From Symbiodinium kawagutii (lineage: Eukaryota; Sar; Dinophyceae; Suessiales; Symbiodiniaceae): a stretch of 64,000 bases of DNA. Location: assembly GCA_009767595.1 (NCBI GenBank), contig VSDK01012891.1, positions 255,152-319,151 of the forward strand. Direction: 5' to 3'. The notes under the pieces are model-generated. The model was not told the DNA's origin. It made no database searches and saw nothing but the letters and a program-made list of their open reading frames with translations. The translations under genes were made by a program, and so were the position numbers. Below are positions 21,182 through 33,009 of the stretch, in pieces. Each line of letters opens with the position of its first letter. Position 1 is the stretch's first letter.

Positions 21182-21979
21182 TGATGGTATGTGACTGTGA
21201 CGGTACATAGGGGCAAACTGTGGCAAGATTTTGCATTAAAACAACCAATGATAAACCATCAATGGTTGATGGGGGTGGATGCGGGCACTAGTTGATTAGA
21301 AGCCAGGGTTTACGAATGGTTATATCGCTATGCGAAAAGAGTGGTTCAAAAGGGTCAACAGGTGTCGATGACAATAATTCTTGGTGACGCTTGATTTTGG
21401 AGAATAATGATGATGGTTTACAGATTGGTCAATCAATGACAGATGTTCAGAAAGTGTTGTTGATAATAATGATAATGACAAGTCGTCATGCTCGATGGCT
21501 GACATCCCTGACCTTCATGATTGAAAATGGTTCATAATGATGGCTGATATGGAATGCTTCTATAGGCACATGATGGTCAATGATGGCCGATTTTAGTGGT
21601 CAGTTGTGACTATTGATAGTGATGATGCTGATTTCCCCTAAAACCGACTGTTTATAGGCATTCAATGCCTTGCTACTAATGACTAATCACCATCACCATC
21701 ATTCATGATAAGCCAACAACCGTCAATTTCAAACAATTAACCCCTACTACCAGCTACAATCAACCAGTTTCAATCGTTGTCAAACACTGCCTACCATCAC
21801 TAACCAATCATCAGCCACCTTATTCACCATCATCACCCCATCAACCAATCACTAACTATAACGAACCGACTATCAACCATGATTATCAACCATCAACATC
21901 AATACAACCATCATTCTACCAACCATCAACCATCATTCTCATCTATTTATGAACCATTTACCAACCACTGATTCACCAC
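21182..21979. other. TGG-rich then CCA-rich repeat flank
   Basis: The first half is TGATGG/GTTGAT-rich, the second half (from about 21680) is CCATCAACC-rich. The switch between them marks the middle of an intron-like interval between two exon islands. Confidence 0.5.
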
Positions 21980-22160
21980 CAGTTCCATGACCATCTGCTG
22001 CTCCCCCGCCGCGGCACATGGCTTCTTCGGCCCATTGGAAGGTGCAGAGCTGGGCGCCCAAGGCATCGCGCACCGCCAGCAGCGGGGCCAAGCCCGGCGG
22101 CGTCGAGGCCGCGGCGGGTGCCACGACCTGCTGCAGTTCTTGGGCGAAGCTGTAGGGCAT
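21980..22160 (-). CDS. Exon, Ala/Leu-rich helical segment
   Basis: Acceptor TTTGCCTCTGCCCAGGCAG (AG at 22162-22161) leads directly to ATG: MPYSFAQELQQVVAPAAAST, then APLLAVRDALGAQLCTFQWA and EEAMCRGGGA. A GT follows at 21979-21978. The EEAMCRG stretch resembles EEAMWRG at the end of the exon at 24925-25033, suggesting related repeat units of one protein. A second minus frame is open but Arg/Pro-rich. Confidence 0.6.
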
Positions 22161-22480
22161 CTGCCTGGGCAGAGGCAAAGCCAATGGTGGTTGGTGGTTG
22201 GGAATGGTTGGTGGTTGGTTGGTGGGTTGATGGTTGAGAATGGTGCAGTGGGTAATTGATGATATTGGGAATGGTTCATTGTGATTGAGAATGGTTTGTG
22301 GTGGTTGAATGTTTTGGTGAAGTGCTTACAAATGGTTAGATGGGTTGTAGTGAAGAAACTGTGGTTGACTAGAGTGGTTATAGTTTGGCGATATGCGAAA
22401 AATGGATACGATGGTGGGTCTTTGATGGGTACGATCGCTATGATGAACGTGAAAAAGTGCCAAGTCGGCATTCATCATCA

Positions 22481-22564
22481 CTAACGGCTGATTCTCGATT
22501 CAACAACATCGCCGTTAAAGTGCCTGTTGGTTTGCAGGGCCCAGATCGCATGATCGTGCCAAAC
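22481..22564 (-). CDS. Possible short exon
   Basis: After GTCGCCTGACAG (AG at 22566-22565) the minus frame reads VWHDHAIWALQTNRHFNGDV and VESRIS before TAG. The two other frames are also open, lowering confidence. Confidence 0.4.
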   Translation of the reverse strand, partial: VWHDHAIWALQTNRHFNGDVVESRISR

Positions 22565-22696
22565 CTGTCAGGCGACAATCTCATGAGATAATGACGTGCT
22601 TCCCCTTCATGTTGACATTATATGACAGTAGCAATCATGGTTTACCATAGTCAGTATCCATCATTGTTAAGCATCCATCATTAAGCTTCATACTCA

Positions 22697-22800
22697 TCAA
22701 CGTGGACCAACCGCCTCCTTACGCTCCACCAAGTTGCCAATGCCACGCTTCACGTAGCCCTGGAACCTACGGTTCCATGGCTGGTTAAGGAGAATCAGAC
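22697..22800 (-). CDS. Putative exon ending in a stop
   Basis: Acceptor TTGCCCACGGGTCCAG (AG at 22802-22801) opens a 33-codon frame LILLNQPWNRRFQGYVKRGI, GNLVERKEAVGPR, TGA. Basic and protein-like. A second acceptor (GTTCCAG) lies inside. Could be a terminal exon. Function unknown. Confidence 0.55.
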
Positions 22801-23153
22801 CTGGACCCGTGGGCAACCAATGGTTTACGGGACATAACAAAATAATCGCTATCATTGGTACCAATTTGTAAAATGATGGCTATCCCTACTATGATTATTG
22901 TCATGATTTACCAATGATAAAATACGGATTGACCATGATCAAAATCATAACAGGGAAAATCGTAACAGTGATAGCACAACATAGTATTCAGCATGAAAAT
23001 AGTGATCATGGGTGACTATGGATAATAATGAACAATGGAACACTGAACAACAATGGTTCATGACCATGGTTGACTGCGTTCATTTTGGCTATGCATAGTA
23101 TGTACTTTTCACAATGTTCCATCATGTAACCCACGGTGGAAAGATCAACAAAC

Positions 23154-23372
23154 CTTCATCCTGGTAGTTGAACTTGTGGTAAACCATGGCCCTTCACAAT
23201 CACCCCAATTTCGTTGATAGCCACTGTTCAAACACAATGTCACCATCTTGTACGGACCCCCAAAACCACAACTTTCACCCCCAACAAGCTCAACTTTGTA
23301 CTTTGCAGAACCCATGTTGTGAGAATATGAAATGTTACCGGAATCAGCAGGTTTCACATCTCCAACAACAAA
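23154..23372 (-). CDS. Exon, Cys-containing beta-rich domain piece
   Basis: A 219-bp minus exon, phase 0 at both ends: AG at 23374-23373, donor GTTTGT at 23153. It reads FVVGDVKPADSGNISYSHNM, GSAKYKVELVGGESCGFGGP, YKMVTLCLNSGYQRNWGDCE and GPWFTTSSTTRMK. Paired cysteines, Gly and aromatic residues suggest a secreted or extracellular beta domain. An upstream minus frame (VMAASMRRSLPASEQPLVGF) at 23400-23556 could be the preceding exon. Confidence 0.65.
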
Positions 23373-23952
23373 CTATCACACATCTTTTTAACTTTTGAGG
23401 AAACTCTTGACCCCCGTTAGCATCATTATAAACCATCCCAGACTTGTTAGCTGGTTGATGAGCGAATGAAGTATTCCGTTGAACCAAAAACCAACAAGTG
23501 GTTGTTCGCTGGCTGGAAGAGACCTGCGCATTGAGGCGGCCATGACATGAGTTCACAATTGCTTTCGATTAAACTCGCTCGCTTGGTGCTGAATCAACAG
23601 CTATTTACAACTCATTCTTCAGATCTCTAGAAGTCATATCCAATGAACCATCATGCAGTGTCACCCCAATAAGAATAACCATCGTAACTGTTCAAACACC
23701 CTTGTAGGTGATGATATGCAAATCAAATTGTGAGCCTTATCTCATCGTACCTCAAGTATATAAACGTCCCAGTGACACGTAAACAATCCAACAACAAAAT
23801 CACACATCCCATTTGTTTGTTAAAGCCCCTTCCAACCATACACATCCTACACCAGATCAAAATGATCCATAGCAATGTTTCGAATCTAATCACTTGGTCC
23901 AGCCAACTTCGGGATTGATTCCCACTCTTTCCACCTCCTTATCTTCCGGTAG

Positions 23953-24082
23953 ATGCTGTTGGAAAGCTCCAACATGTGGGGTAATCTTGTCCAAGCAACT
24001 ATGCAAAATGCATTTCCTAACGTTGAAAGGCAAGCTGGACGAAGCAGGGGTTCAGGCCCTGTTGATCAGCCATTACTTAATG
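23953..24082 (+). CDS. Plus-strand exon beginning at ATG after a strong acceptor
   Basis: CTTTCCACCTCCTTATCTTC followed by CGGTAG directly precedes ATG on the plus strand; the frame reads MLLESSNMWGNLVQATMQNA, FPNVERQAGRSRGSG, PVDQPLLNG and reaches a GT that opens a family B element. An AG immediately before an ATG fits either an internal exon or a spliced-leader trans-splice site, as dinoflagellate mRNAs receive a leader at an AG. Downstream continuation after the element is unclear (stop within five codons). Confidence 0.5.
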
Positions 24083-24177
24083 GTTTCTCAAAATGGGGGT
24101 ACCCCCAAATCATCCTTGTTGAATCATTCGTAGCTGTAAACCAACCAGTTTTGGGTCTCCTATTGTGAGAAACAGCC
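24083..24177 (+). mobile_element. TIR element family B, copy 2
   Basis: GGTTTCTCAAAATGGGGGTACC at the left and TCTCCTATTGTGAGAAAC at the right; ACTTA occurs on both sides as a likely target duplication. Same internal words (ATCATCC, AACCAACCAGTTTTGGG) as copy 1. Confidence 0.55.
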
Positions 24178-24291
24178 ACTTAGCCATTGCTTTGATCAAT
24201 CCTCCTTCTTAGCTGCCACGAGTGATACAGAGTCGCACGTTCCTGGTGGAACATCATGCCATAGTCGATCCAATTTCTAGCCCTTTTGCAT

Positions 24292-24489
24292 TTAGTGGCC
24301 ATGAAAACAGAAACCATTTGATCTTGTATAATGGTTGAGGTTAGCATCGCCCATCAACAACATCATTGACCAGCATGAAGCATTCTGAACCACACCCTGA
24401 AGCATCATTTCAGCCGTATTGCAATCATCGCCACATTGCCGAATTCTTTTTTGTGTCACCATGATAGAGGCATAGGAATTACAAACCAT
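24292..24489 (-). CDS. Possible exon
   Basis: A minus frame reads IRQCGDDCNTAEMMLQGVVQ and NASCWSMMLLMGDANLNHYT and ends in TAA at 24292. Borders unclear. Confidence 0.3.
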   Translation of the reverse strand: MVCNSYASIMVTQKRIRQCGDDCNTAEMMLQGVVQNASCWSMMLLMGDANLNHYTRSNGFCFHGH

Positions 24490-24924
24490 TCTTCACCGTG
24501 TCACTGCTACCGCGAATTGGCTGTGACGAGCTATCGATTCGCTGATCGAAATCAACCATGAAGCCATTATCTTTTAACCAGTACCAACTATGAATCATCC
24601 TCAACAGTTAGATAGTTGCAATAAGCATGGTCAATCTCCCATTCCTCGTACAACTACCAACTACTATATCCTCACGATCCAATCATTACCACGTACAATT
24701 ATCCGACTTAACCCACCATTAACCAACCATAGATCAGCCATCAGCCATTTCCAAACATCAATCATCATTAATCAACATCGTTTAACCATAGACAATCGAA
24801 ATAGCCATGCTTAATCAACTACTCACCATTCTCAATCCACCATCAACCCCCACTTTACCAACCATCAACCAACCATCAACCTCCCATTAACCAACCATTT
24901 GCCAACCATCAAGCCATCCTCAAC

Positions 24925-25033
24925 CCTCGCCACATCGCCTCCTCGGGTGGCGCAGCGCTGCTCGCCAGTCGGTTGCCGCGGTCCCGGCGCTTGAAGAGCC
25001 GCAGCAACGCCGACAGCTCCGCCGGAGCCAGGC
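24925..25033 (-). CDS. Exon, helical segment
   Basis: Acceptor CGAAATGACTTGCCAG (AG at 25035-25034) and donor GTTGAG at 24924-24923 bound a minus exon reading GLAPAELSALLRLFKRRDRG and NRLASSAAPPEEAMWRG. The EEAMWRG end resembles that of the 21980-22160 exon. Flanks are textbook for this window: CCATCAACC repeat on the left, TGGTTG repeat on the right. Confidence 0.6.
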
Positions 25034-26933
25034 CTGGCAAGTCATTTCGATGGTTGGAATCATCGTTGATGGTGGTTGTATGGGTACCACTTAGTGGTAA
25101 AATAGTGGTTGTTATAACGGACATATACTGGATATATCATGGATATACAAATGATGGTTGTTGATTATGGTGGTAGTATGGTTGTTCTATAGAATTTGAC
25201 GGTTCTTATAGTGGTTGATTGATTCCAACCATCAATAGCCTTTTCGATGGTTGTCAAATGGGTATATAATGGTTATTAAGTATTTGTTGTTTGATTTTTG
25301 ATGGGTATATAACGGTGTAATAACCATCAACAATGATGTTTGAATGGGTCTTGAGTCAATAATGATGGGTATTGAATGGTATAAAAGTCACAATTGATCG
25401 GTGGTGAACCATTATAATGATTGTGGTAACGGTGATTATAATGACTATTTTAATGGTGGTATAAGTTGCTATATTCAAGACTAGTGGGTGCAATGGTTAT
25501 GTAAAGGCTATAGATTGGATGTATAGCGGTTATATCATGGTGGTGATTAATGGCTATTTTATACAATTACTACCGGATATAACGGTTGTATCATGGTGGT
25601 TGAGAGTGGTCATTCATATTCATTTATAGCTTACTAGCGGATATGATCACGAATGGATAGTGGTCACTAATGGCTTTCTAGTGTTCAGTAATCATATTAC
25701 ATCTTAAGAGGGCATGGTCATTAATAGCAACTAAAACTGCAACTATAAATAGCAACTATGAATAGCCAGGATCATCAATGGTTTGACTAAAAATATTGAA
25801 TAACAACTGTATGAACTACTACTCGCAACTGTAGTGATTATCATCAATTGTTATGTGGTTTTTAAAGGCAAATTTAGTTACAGGACACCCTGCTGAAAAA
25901 CAATGGAGTACCTTGTCAATCATCAATTATTCGATAGTCATGAATTACAATGAATTACAATTGTAATGGCTTGCAAACAATGGCTATATAATGGTCAAAA
26001 GCGGTCCTTCATAAGCACAACAATGGTCATAATAATCAATGCCAGTGATCATTAACAACAACTATAGACTAGAACGTTTGCTATACGCTCGCTAAAAATA
26101 GTTATATAGTGGTTAAGGGTGGTACTTGCTAGCAACTAGAATGATCATAACAATCGTTAATACGGAGGCAGAAATCAGGGTCTACCACTATGTGACTATT
26201 GGAATTTGCTTTAATAATGGCAACGCCATGTTTTTCCTATGCTTACTGAACATGATGATGCTTATGTGATGAATATATGATGGTTCATGATGGTCAGAAA
26301 TCATAGTCAGACCCAACATATCATGGCAATTATGATTAACTAACGGTTGCTCATGACTGTAGTGTGGTTAGAATATGGTTGTAATGCGCGGTGCTAAATG
26401 ATGGTTGTTATATGTTTATGTAACCAATGGATGCATATGTTTGATGATGGCTGATAATCACGGTTGGGGTAATGATCGATTTATTGACGTGACAATAGAT
26501 AATAACACTTCATTGTGATGGTCAAAGGTGTTAGGGTGGGTGAACAAATACAATAGTGGTCAAAAAACATTTGATGTATGGTTGATCCAACAGCGTGAGT
26601 GTAGGTGATTGAAGCATTCTTGACCATCATGAATCAATGATACACTTTCATAATGTGTAATAATTGTTGTAAGGGTTCATGATATTTTAAACTTTATTAA
26701 CCATCAGCTAAACATCAACAAACCATCATGGACCATCTGAAAAGCCAGCTACTCAACCATCAATAACCAATCGACTGCCGTGAACTTACCATCAAATACC
26801 ATCGTTAACCAGTCAAGTAGATCATTTGTGGTTGGTTAAATAGACTAACCTACATGATAATCATGATAATCCATCATTTTACCAGTTTCAACAATCCATC
26901 ATTAGCCAACCACCAGCAGTATCACATGACATG
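25034..26933. other. Long intron-like block
   Basis: 1.9 kb without a credible coding frame. TGGTTATAATGG / GGTTGT words dominate until about 26690, then CCATCAACAAACC words up to the next island. Confidence 0.5.
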
Positions 26934-27036
26934 CGTGTCGAAGCGCGGCGTTTGGCCTTGCTGCTGGCAAAGGAAGTGAAGAAAATGGCCAACGCCTTGG
27001 GTTGCCACGCAACGCATCGTCCAACAGCTGGTTGGT
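26934..27036 (+). CDS. GC-rich coding-like island, strand uncertain
   Basis: The plus frame reads MRVEARRLALLLAKEVKKMA and NALGCHATHRPTAG; the minus strand is also open (VGRCVAWQPKALAIFFTSFA). The word CGATGCGTTGCGTGGCAAC (minus) is related to CGATGCGTAGCTTGGCAAC in the island at 30497-30655, so the two may be copies of one exon. It lies at a CCA/TGG repeat switch, like the minus-strand exons. Confidence 0.35.
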
Positions 27037-27054
27037 GGTTGAACTACCATGGTT

Positions 27055-29250
27055 AGTGGTTAAGATAATGGTTGAGATAATGGCTGACAGTGGTTAATAG
27101 TGGTTGATAGTGGTTGATAGTGGTCAATAATGGTTAATAGTGGTTGATAGTGGTTGATAGTGGTTGATAGTAGCTGATAATGGTTGATAATGGTTAATAG
27201 TGGTAAATAGTGGTTGATAGTGGTTGATAGTGGTTCATAATGGTTAATAGTGGTTGATAATGGTTGATAGTGGTTGATAATAGTTGATAGTGTGGTTGAC
27301 AATGGTTAATAGTGGTTGATAATGGTTGATAGTGGTCAATAATGGTTAATAGTGGTTGATAGTGGTTGATAATGGTTGATAGTGGTTGATAATGGTTGAT
27401 AGTGGTTGATGATGGTTGATAAAAGTTGATAGTGGTTAATAGTGGTTGATAGTGGTTGATAGTGGTTGATAGTGGTTGATAGTGGTTGATAGTGGTTGAT
27501 AATGGTTGATAATGGTTGATGATGGTTGATAATGGTTGATGATGGTTGATAATGGTTGATAGTGGTTAATAGTGGTTGATAATGGTTGATAGTGGGTAAT
27601 AGTGGTTGATAGTGGTTGATAATGGTTGATAGTGGTTGATAATGGTTGATAGTGGTTGATGATGGTTGATAATGGTTGATAGTGGTTAATAGTGGTTGAT
27701 AGTGGTTGATAGTGGTTGATAGTAGCTGATAATGGTTGATAATGGTTAATAGTGGTAAATAGTGGTTGATAGTGGTTGATAGTGGTTCATAATGGTTAAT
27801 AGTGGTTGATAATGGTTGATAGTGGTTGATAATAGTTGATAGTGTGGTTGACAATGGTTAATAGTGGTTGATAATGGTTGATAGTGGTCAATAATGGTTA
27901 ATAGTGGTTGATAGTGGTTGATAGTGGTTGATAGTGGTTGATAATGGTTGATAGTGGTTGATGATGGTTGATAATGGTTGATAGTGGTTAATAGTGAAAG
28001 TTGATAGTGGTTAATAGTGGTTGATAGTGGTTGATAGTGGTTGATAGTGGTCAATAATGGTTAATAGTGGTTGATAGTGGTTGATAGTGGTCAATAATGG
28101 TTAATAGTGGTTGATAGTGGTTGATAGTGGTCAATAATGGTTAATAGTGGTTGATAGTGGTTGATAGTGGTCAATAATGGTTAATAGTGGTTGATAGTGG
28201 TTGATAGTGGTCAATAATGGTTAATAGTGGTTGATAGTGGTTGATAGTGGTCAATAATGGTTAATAGTGGTTGATAGTGGTTGATAGTGGTCAATAATGG
28301 TTAATAGTGGTTGATAGTGGTTGATAGTGGTCAATAATGGTTAATAGTGGTTGATAGTGGTTGATAGTGGTCAATAATGGTTAATAGTGGTTGATAGTGG
28401 TTGATAGTGGTCAATAATGGTTAATAGTGGTTGATAGTGGTTGATAGTGGTCAATAATGGTTAATAGTGGTTGATAGTGGTTGATAGTGGTCAATAATGG
28501 TTAATAGTGGTTGATAGTGGTTGATAGTGGTCAATAATGGTTAATAGTGGTTGATAGTGGTTGATAGTGGTCAATAATGGTTAATAGTGGTTGATAGTGG
28601 TTGATAGTGGTCAATAATGGTTAATAGTGGTTGATAGTGGTTGATAGTGGTCAATAATGGTTAATAGTGGTTGATAGTGGTTGATAGTGGTCAATAATGG
28701 TTAATAGTGGTTGATAATGGTTGATAGTGGTTAATAGTGGTTGATAATGGTTGATAGTGGTTAATAGTGGTTGATACTGGTTGATAGTGGTTAATAATGG
28801 TTAATAGTGGTTAATAGTGGTTGATAGTGGTTGATAATGGTTGATAGTGGTTGATAGTGGTTGATAGTGGTTGATAATAGTTGATAGTGGTTGATAGTGG
28901 TTAATAGTGGTTGACAGTGGTCAATAGTGGTTGATAGTGGTTGATAGTGGTCAATAATGGTTAATAGTGGTTGATAGTGGTTGATAGTGGTTGATAGTGG
29001 TTGATAATGGTTGATAGTGGTTGATGATGGTTGATAATGGTTGATAGTGGTTAATAGTGGTTGATAATGGTTGATAGTGGGTAATAATGGTTGATAGTGG
29101 TTGATAGTGGTTAATAATGGTTAATAGTGGTTGATAGTGGTTGATAGTGGTTGATAGTGGTTGATAGTGGTTGATAGTGGTTAATAGTGGTTAATAGTGG
29201 CTAATAGTGGCTAATAGTGGTTAATAGTGGTTGATAGTGGTTACAATGGC
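27055..29250 (+). repeat. TGGTTGATAG minisatellite with 40-bp higher-order unit
   Basis: About 2.2 kb of a 10-bp unit TGGTTGATAG with variants TGGTTAATAG, TGGTCAATAA and TGGTTGATAA. From 28051 to 28690 a 40-bp unit of four monomers repeats 16 times with no difference I can see. A ~240-bp stretch around 27130-27372 recurs near-identically 552 bp later. Open frames with YQPLSTTINH-type peptides are repeat read-through, not genes. Confidence 0.95.
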
Positions 29251-29268
29251 TAATAATGATCATTGCTT

Positions 29269-29327
29269 CTTGGTGGTTTCAACTACCTATGAAAAATGCG
29301 TGGCTAACCAACCATTTGTTAATAATG
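29269..29327 (+). mobile_element. Family C mini-element, copy 1
   Basis: TTGGTGGTTTCAACTACCTATGAAAAATGCGTGGCTAACCAACC-type unit (given here only by its ends, TTGGTGGTTTCAAC and GGCTAACCAACC), ~58 bp with inverted ends. Confidence 0.45.
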
Positions 29328-29448
29328 TGGATGGTTGCTGCACTGACCAGAAATGATTCTGATAATAGTCATTGTCCGTGAAGAACTCCAGCGGACTATC
29401 AACGCAACACAATGAGAATGATTGATCATCCGAAAGCCACAATGTTTA

Positions 29449-29551
29449 CACTCCGGTACACTAACCTGGTTGCGTGGAAAACTCACCATTTATCGCTGGT
29501 TTACAAGTAAAACACGGTCATCTTTGGCTTCCAAGTTAACTTACCAAAGGG
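29449..29551 (+). mobile_element. Family E TIR element, copy 1
   Basis: CACTCCGGTACACTAACCTGG at the left matches, inverted, CCAAGTTAACTTACCAAAGGG at the right. TA flanks both sides. Confidence 0.5.
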
Positions 29552-30373
29552 TATGTTGGTTCAAAATCATTTTCTGAACATCTTTGAGAAAGCGACACTG
29601 AGTTATGACAGGTGGCACACCGTTACATGATAGGAGGAAACCGATTACACACCTGAAGCGAGTTGCCACTATGAAGCAAGCGGTACGCCTGACGCTAAAT
29701 GAAATAATGACAAATCATAATTAATCACAAGATCAACAGCAAAACAATCGTTGCCAACCAAGAATTAAGTGGAAGTGTCGACTCAATGACCATTGTCAGC
29801 CACTGTACACACTTGTTGCCACTATCTGAGTCGTATCAAAAACATTATTATCAATTTTTGACCATGATGGTAGTAATCGTGGGTTTTCACCGGCCATCCT
29901 TTCGCAATTTCCTTTCATTACACACTATCACTCGACCATTGTCAACTACTTTTGACCATCAGCAACCACAACCTGGATGTGAACAGCCGGTAGTTCCTAA
30001 CCACGGCTAGGGGAGGTTATAACCTACCTAGCAATCGTACTTGCACATGTTATATTCCCATTGTAATGACCATCATTAACCAGGATAGAAATGTTAAGCA
30101 TCATTGCCTCTGATTGGCCATTGTCAACCATGAATTCGCCATTACCCATCATGCATAGTAACCTGCCCAGTATCAATCATTATTGGCTGATTGATCACTA
30201 GTAAACCCAACAGTCAATATGGTCAAGTATTCAAGTATTACAGGAAGCCTCACCATATAGTAAGCCCACCAATAAATAGCCATCATCACTGGTAAGCCTA
30301 CCATTCGATGGAGCACCAACCACCAGCCTAACCTTTAATCAGTCACCCACCATTCGATCACCAATAAACCATT
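29552..30373. other. No supported gene; CCA-rich toward the right
   Basis: Mixed sequence that becomes rich in ACCATTC / AACCACC from about 29900. No credible coding frame with borders. Confidence 0.4.
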
Positions 30374-30472
30374 AGGGTGTTTCTCAAAATAGGGGACCCT
30401 TCAAATTATCCACTATAAATCATTATAATAAACCAACCATTTTGTTGGGTACCCCTATGGCTTGAGAAACCA
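30374..30472 (+). mobile_element. TIR element family B, copy 3
   Basis: AGGGTGTTTCTCAAAATAGG on the left and GGCTTGAGAAACCACC on the right, with internal AATAAACCAACCATTTTGTT as in other copies. Confidence 0.6.
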
Positions 30473-30496
30473 CCATTCGGGTGCTGGTAAAACCAC

Positions 30497-30655
30497 CATT
30501 CGACCTGGCCTTTCAGCGCGCGTTGCCAAGCTACGCATCGCACAATCTTCGCTACCTCGAATCTGATAGCCTCGGAGCGTCGTCGACGCATGGTGGGGTC
30601 ATGGATGGTTGAAGGGGTTAACGAAAGGGCAAGCAAGATGTGGATATAATGCTCA
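30497..30655 (+). CDS. GC-rich coding-like island, strand uncertain
   Basis: Plus: CGACCTGGCCTTTCAG then RCQATHRTIFATSNLIASER and MVGSWMVEGVNERASKMWI before TAA. Minus: PTMRRRRSEAIRFEVAKIVR and CVAWQRALKGQVEWW. Both are plausible; neighbouring islands favour minus, the acceptor-like tract favours plus. Related in sequence to the island at 26934-27036. Confidence 0.35.
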
Positions 30656-31322
30656 GTAATGGTTACCAGTCGATAACCGGCTATTTGTGATTAAAAACTG
30701 ATAATGGTTGAGATGATCTTTGCTGGAAAGAATTCATTAGTGGTCAATAATGATTATAGTGGTTGGTTATGATGGTGGTATAGAGTGATTAATAGTGCGT
30801 GATGGTTGTTGCCGGTTTGTGATAACACTTAATGGGAAATAGTGGTTACTACAACTACGGTTCAGAAATGCTCATGACGGTTGGTAAATGGTTTGCATGT
30901 GATTGGTAAATATGGTTGATAATCATAAGTACTGCTAAACCATGGCTGGCAAATGACAGATCACAATCATTCATGACTGCCTTGTTATGGATCCCAATGG
31001 TGATTATTCGAACTAGTGGTTAGTCATGGCTATATCGCGGTACTACGAAATAATCGTTCATAATGACTGGCAGAAGCGATTCACTGTGATTCGTAATCAC
31101 TGATGATGGTTGCTCTAGGGTTTGCTAGTGGTGATCATGGAAAACAACGGTTTGCTAATGGTTGGCAAATCATTCAGTCTCCAATCATGAAACTGCCCTG
31201 CAACACATCTCTCCGGGGCCGTGCCTGTCAGGAAGTTAAAAGATAATTGATATACCTGAAATATTCATGAATATCCATTGTTTTAAGCAACTATGAAAGT
31301 GTAGTTGTATGTACAGCGCCAC

Positions 31323-31372
31323 CGGGTGCTGACAAAAATCCCAGCAGCCTTTGCATCTGCCAGTTGGTTGCG
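31323..31372 (-). CDS. Possible short exon
   Basis: Minus frame NQLADAKAAGIFVSTR followed by GTGGCG donor-like sequence. Acceptor not clear; a second frame (MQRLLGFLSAPGGA) is open. Confidence 0.35.
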
Positions 31373-31517
31373 ATGATGATTCCTTTTTCCTAAGCAGTCA
31401 AGAATACTTTACTGGAGGAAGCCACCAAAATAGTGACGTGACCTCCAGTGAGGGCCGCGCAAATCGCCCTCCCTGATGGTTCCAGCAGCGAGTTGTGTGG
31501 CCATCAATTTGGTAAGG

Positions 31518-32080
31518 AGGTATCAGGGGTAAACCCGACTTGATTGGCTGCTTGTTCAAGCTCACCGGCTTCGTCCATGCGGATGAAAGTTCTGCTGGCG
31601 ATTTCATTCGCCCTCAACCCAACAAAGCGCCGAAAGTTCTTAGCGTGTGTTGGGATGTCATTGCACCAGCCTCACTGCGCAGCACGCCAGCCTCTTGTTT
31701 GTTGTTTGTTGTTTGTTGTTTGTTCCTCTTTTGCGTAGGTGCTCACGCGTTGGTTGAATGCCGCCTGGAAGTAGGCCTCAAATTCTTCTTGGGTGAGGCC
31801 TGTTCTCGGCCAAGGATGCTCGTAGGCCAAGGCTTTGAGCTTTCTGATCGAACTCTTTTGCTGTGGCCGGGGAGTTGGGACACAGCAGTGGCTACGCCTG
31901 CTGTGTAGCTGACCCAAGGACCTCGGCGGAGGCCCATGATCTCAGCGCTTTTGGAGGCAAAGGGAGCAGCCTGAGCTTCGTTCCTTTGGCTGGTTAGTTG
32001 GTCGGTTAATTGGTCGGTTTGGCATCTGAAAGAGTATCCATGATGGACAAAGGTCCCCCCTTTTGTAGCCTTCAAAGGCA
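31518..32080 (-). pseudogene. Decayed gene with heptanucleotide expansion
   Basis: Protein-like pieces follow each other on the minus strand: LRSWASAEVLGSATQQA (then TAG), NSPATAKEFDQKAQSLGLRA, a frame change, GLTQEEFEAYFQAAFNQRVS, then four to five copies of an AACAAAC-type heptamer (plus strand TTTGTTG, 31697-31730), TGA, and RRFVGLRANEIASRTFIRMD with ELEQAANQVGFTPDTSLPN to a stop. The pieces are in the same order and mostly in the same frame, with two in-frame stops and one frameshift, which points to a gene that has lost function or a very divergent splice pattern. Family not recognised. Confidence 0.5.
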
Positions 32081-33009
32081 ACCGGATTTTCAGGACAGCC
32101 GCCCCTTGGCTGTGGGCAGGTACGACTTCATGGTTATTGGCACAATGCGGCTTCTACAACATGAATTGCTCATATGGACTACACCATAGATGGTAGGAAT
32201 AATGGTAGTGAATGATAGTAGTTGATGAATCTTCATGCTTATCATCCACTTATATCACTCACCACCTATGAACCTTTGTCGAGCCTGCAGTATCCATTGG
32301 TCACACGCACACGTGAATCGTGATCATTGACCATCAACCTTTATTATCCACCATTACCCGTTATGAACCCTTATTGGATAAACATCATGAAACATATCAA
32401 TCAACCTTCGTTATCCACCATTTTCTATGAGAATCGCGTTAACCTTGGATGAAGTTAAATCCCTGGTTGATTAATAGGGGGTATCCTCCAAGTTTGTCAA
32501 CGGGTTTCCCATTAAAATGGTATCGCCCAATTATTCAACCTTTGGAATTAGCCATCCTTATTGGTAATCATTTCAATGGTTGTAACCCATATTCACCACT
32601 AAAAACCCTTGGTTCATTAATCCAGGGTTCACGTTTCATTTTATGACCATTTGTCACTATAAGCATTCATCCACGATCGGTCAACCTATGGAATTAGCCA
32701 TTATTGCTGGTCATTACCCCCTTACTACTATCATATCTGTAACCCTTACGAACCATTAGGTCATTAACCATATTTGGGTTTTGTTAACCTCATGTAAACC
32801 TATGTAGTTTATCCATAAGGGAAGCTGTTAACCTAATGTGAACCTTTGGAATTTGGCTTCATCCAAGGAATGAACCCTTATAAACCCGGTCATTAACCCT
32901 TCTAAACAACTCAAAACCTATGGATAAACCACTATAAACCACTGTAAACCTCTGGATTTTCGCTTCATCCACGGGGTTCACATCAGGTCATTGACCATCT
33001 CACCATGAC
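32081..33009. other. CCA/AACC-rich intron-like flank
   Basis: Dense AACCCTTATGAACC / CCATTA words, increasing toward the exon at 33010. No coding frame. Confidence 0.5.

Noticed and set aside
27060..28054. Three long minus frames with YQPLSTTINH repeats
   Set aside because: A 10-bp unit without stops in the minus frame gives endless open reading; no composition or border evidence.
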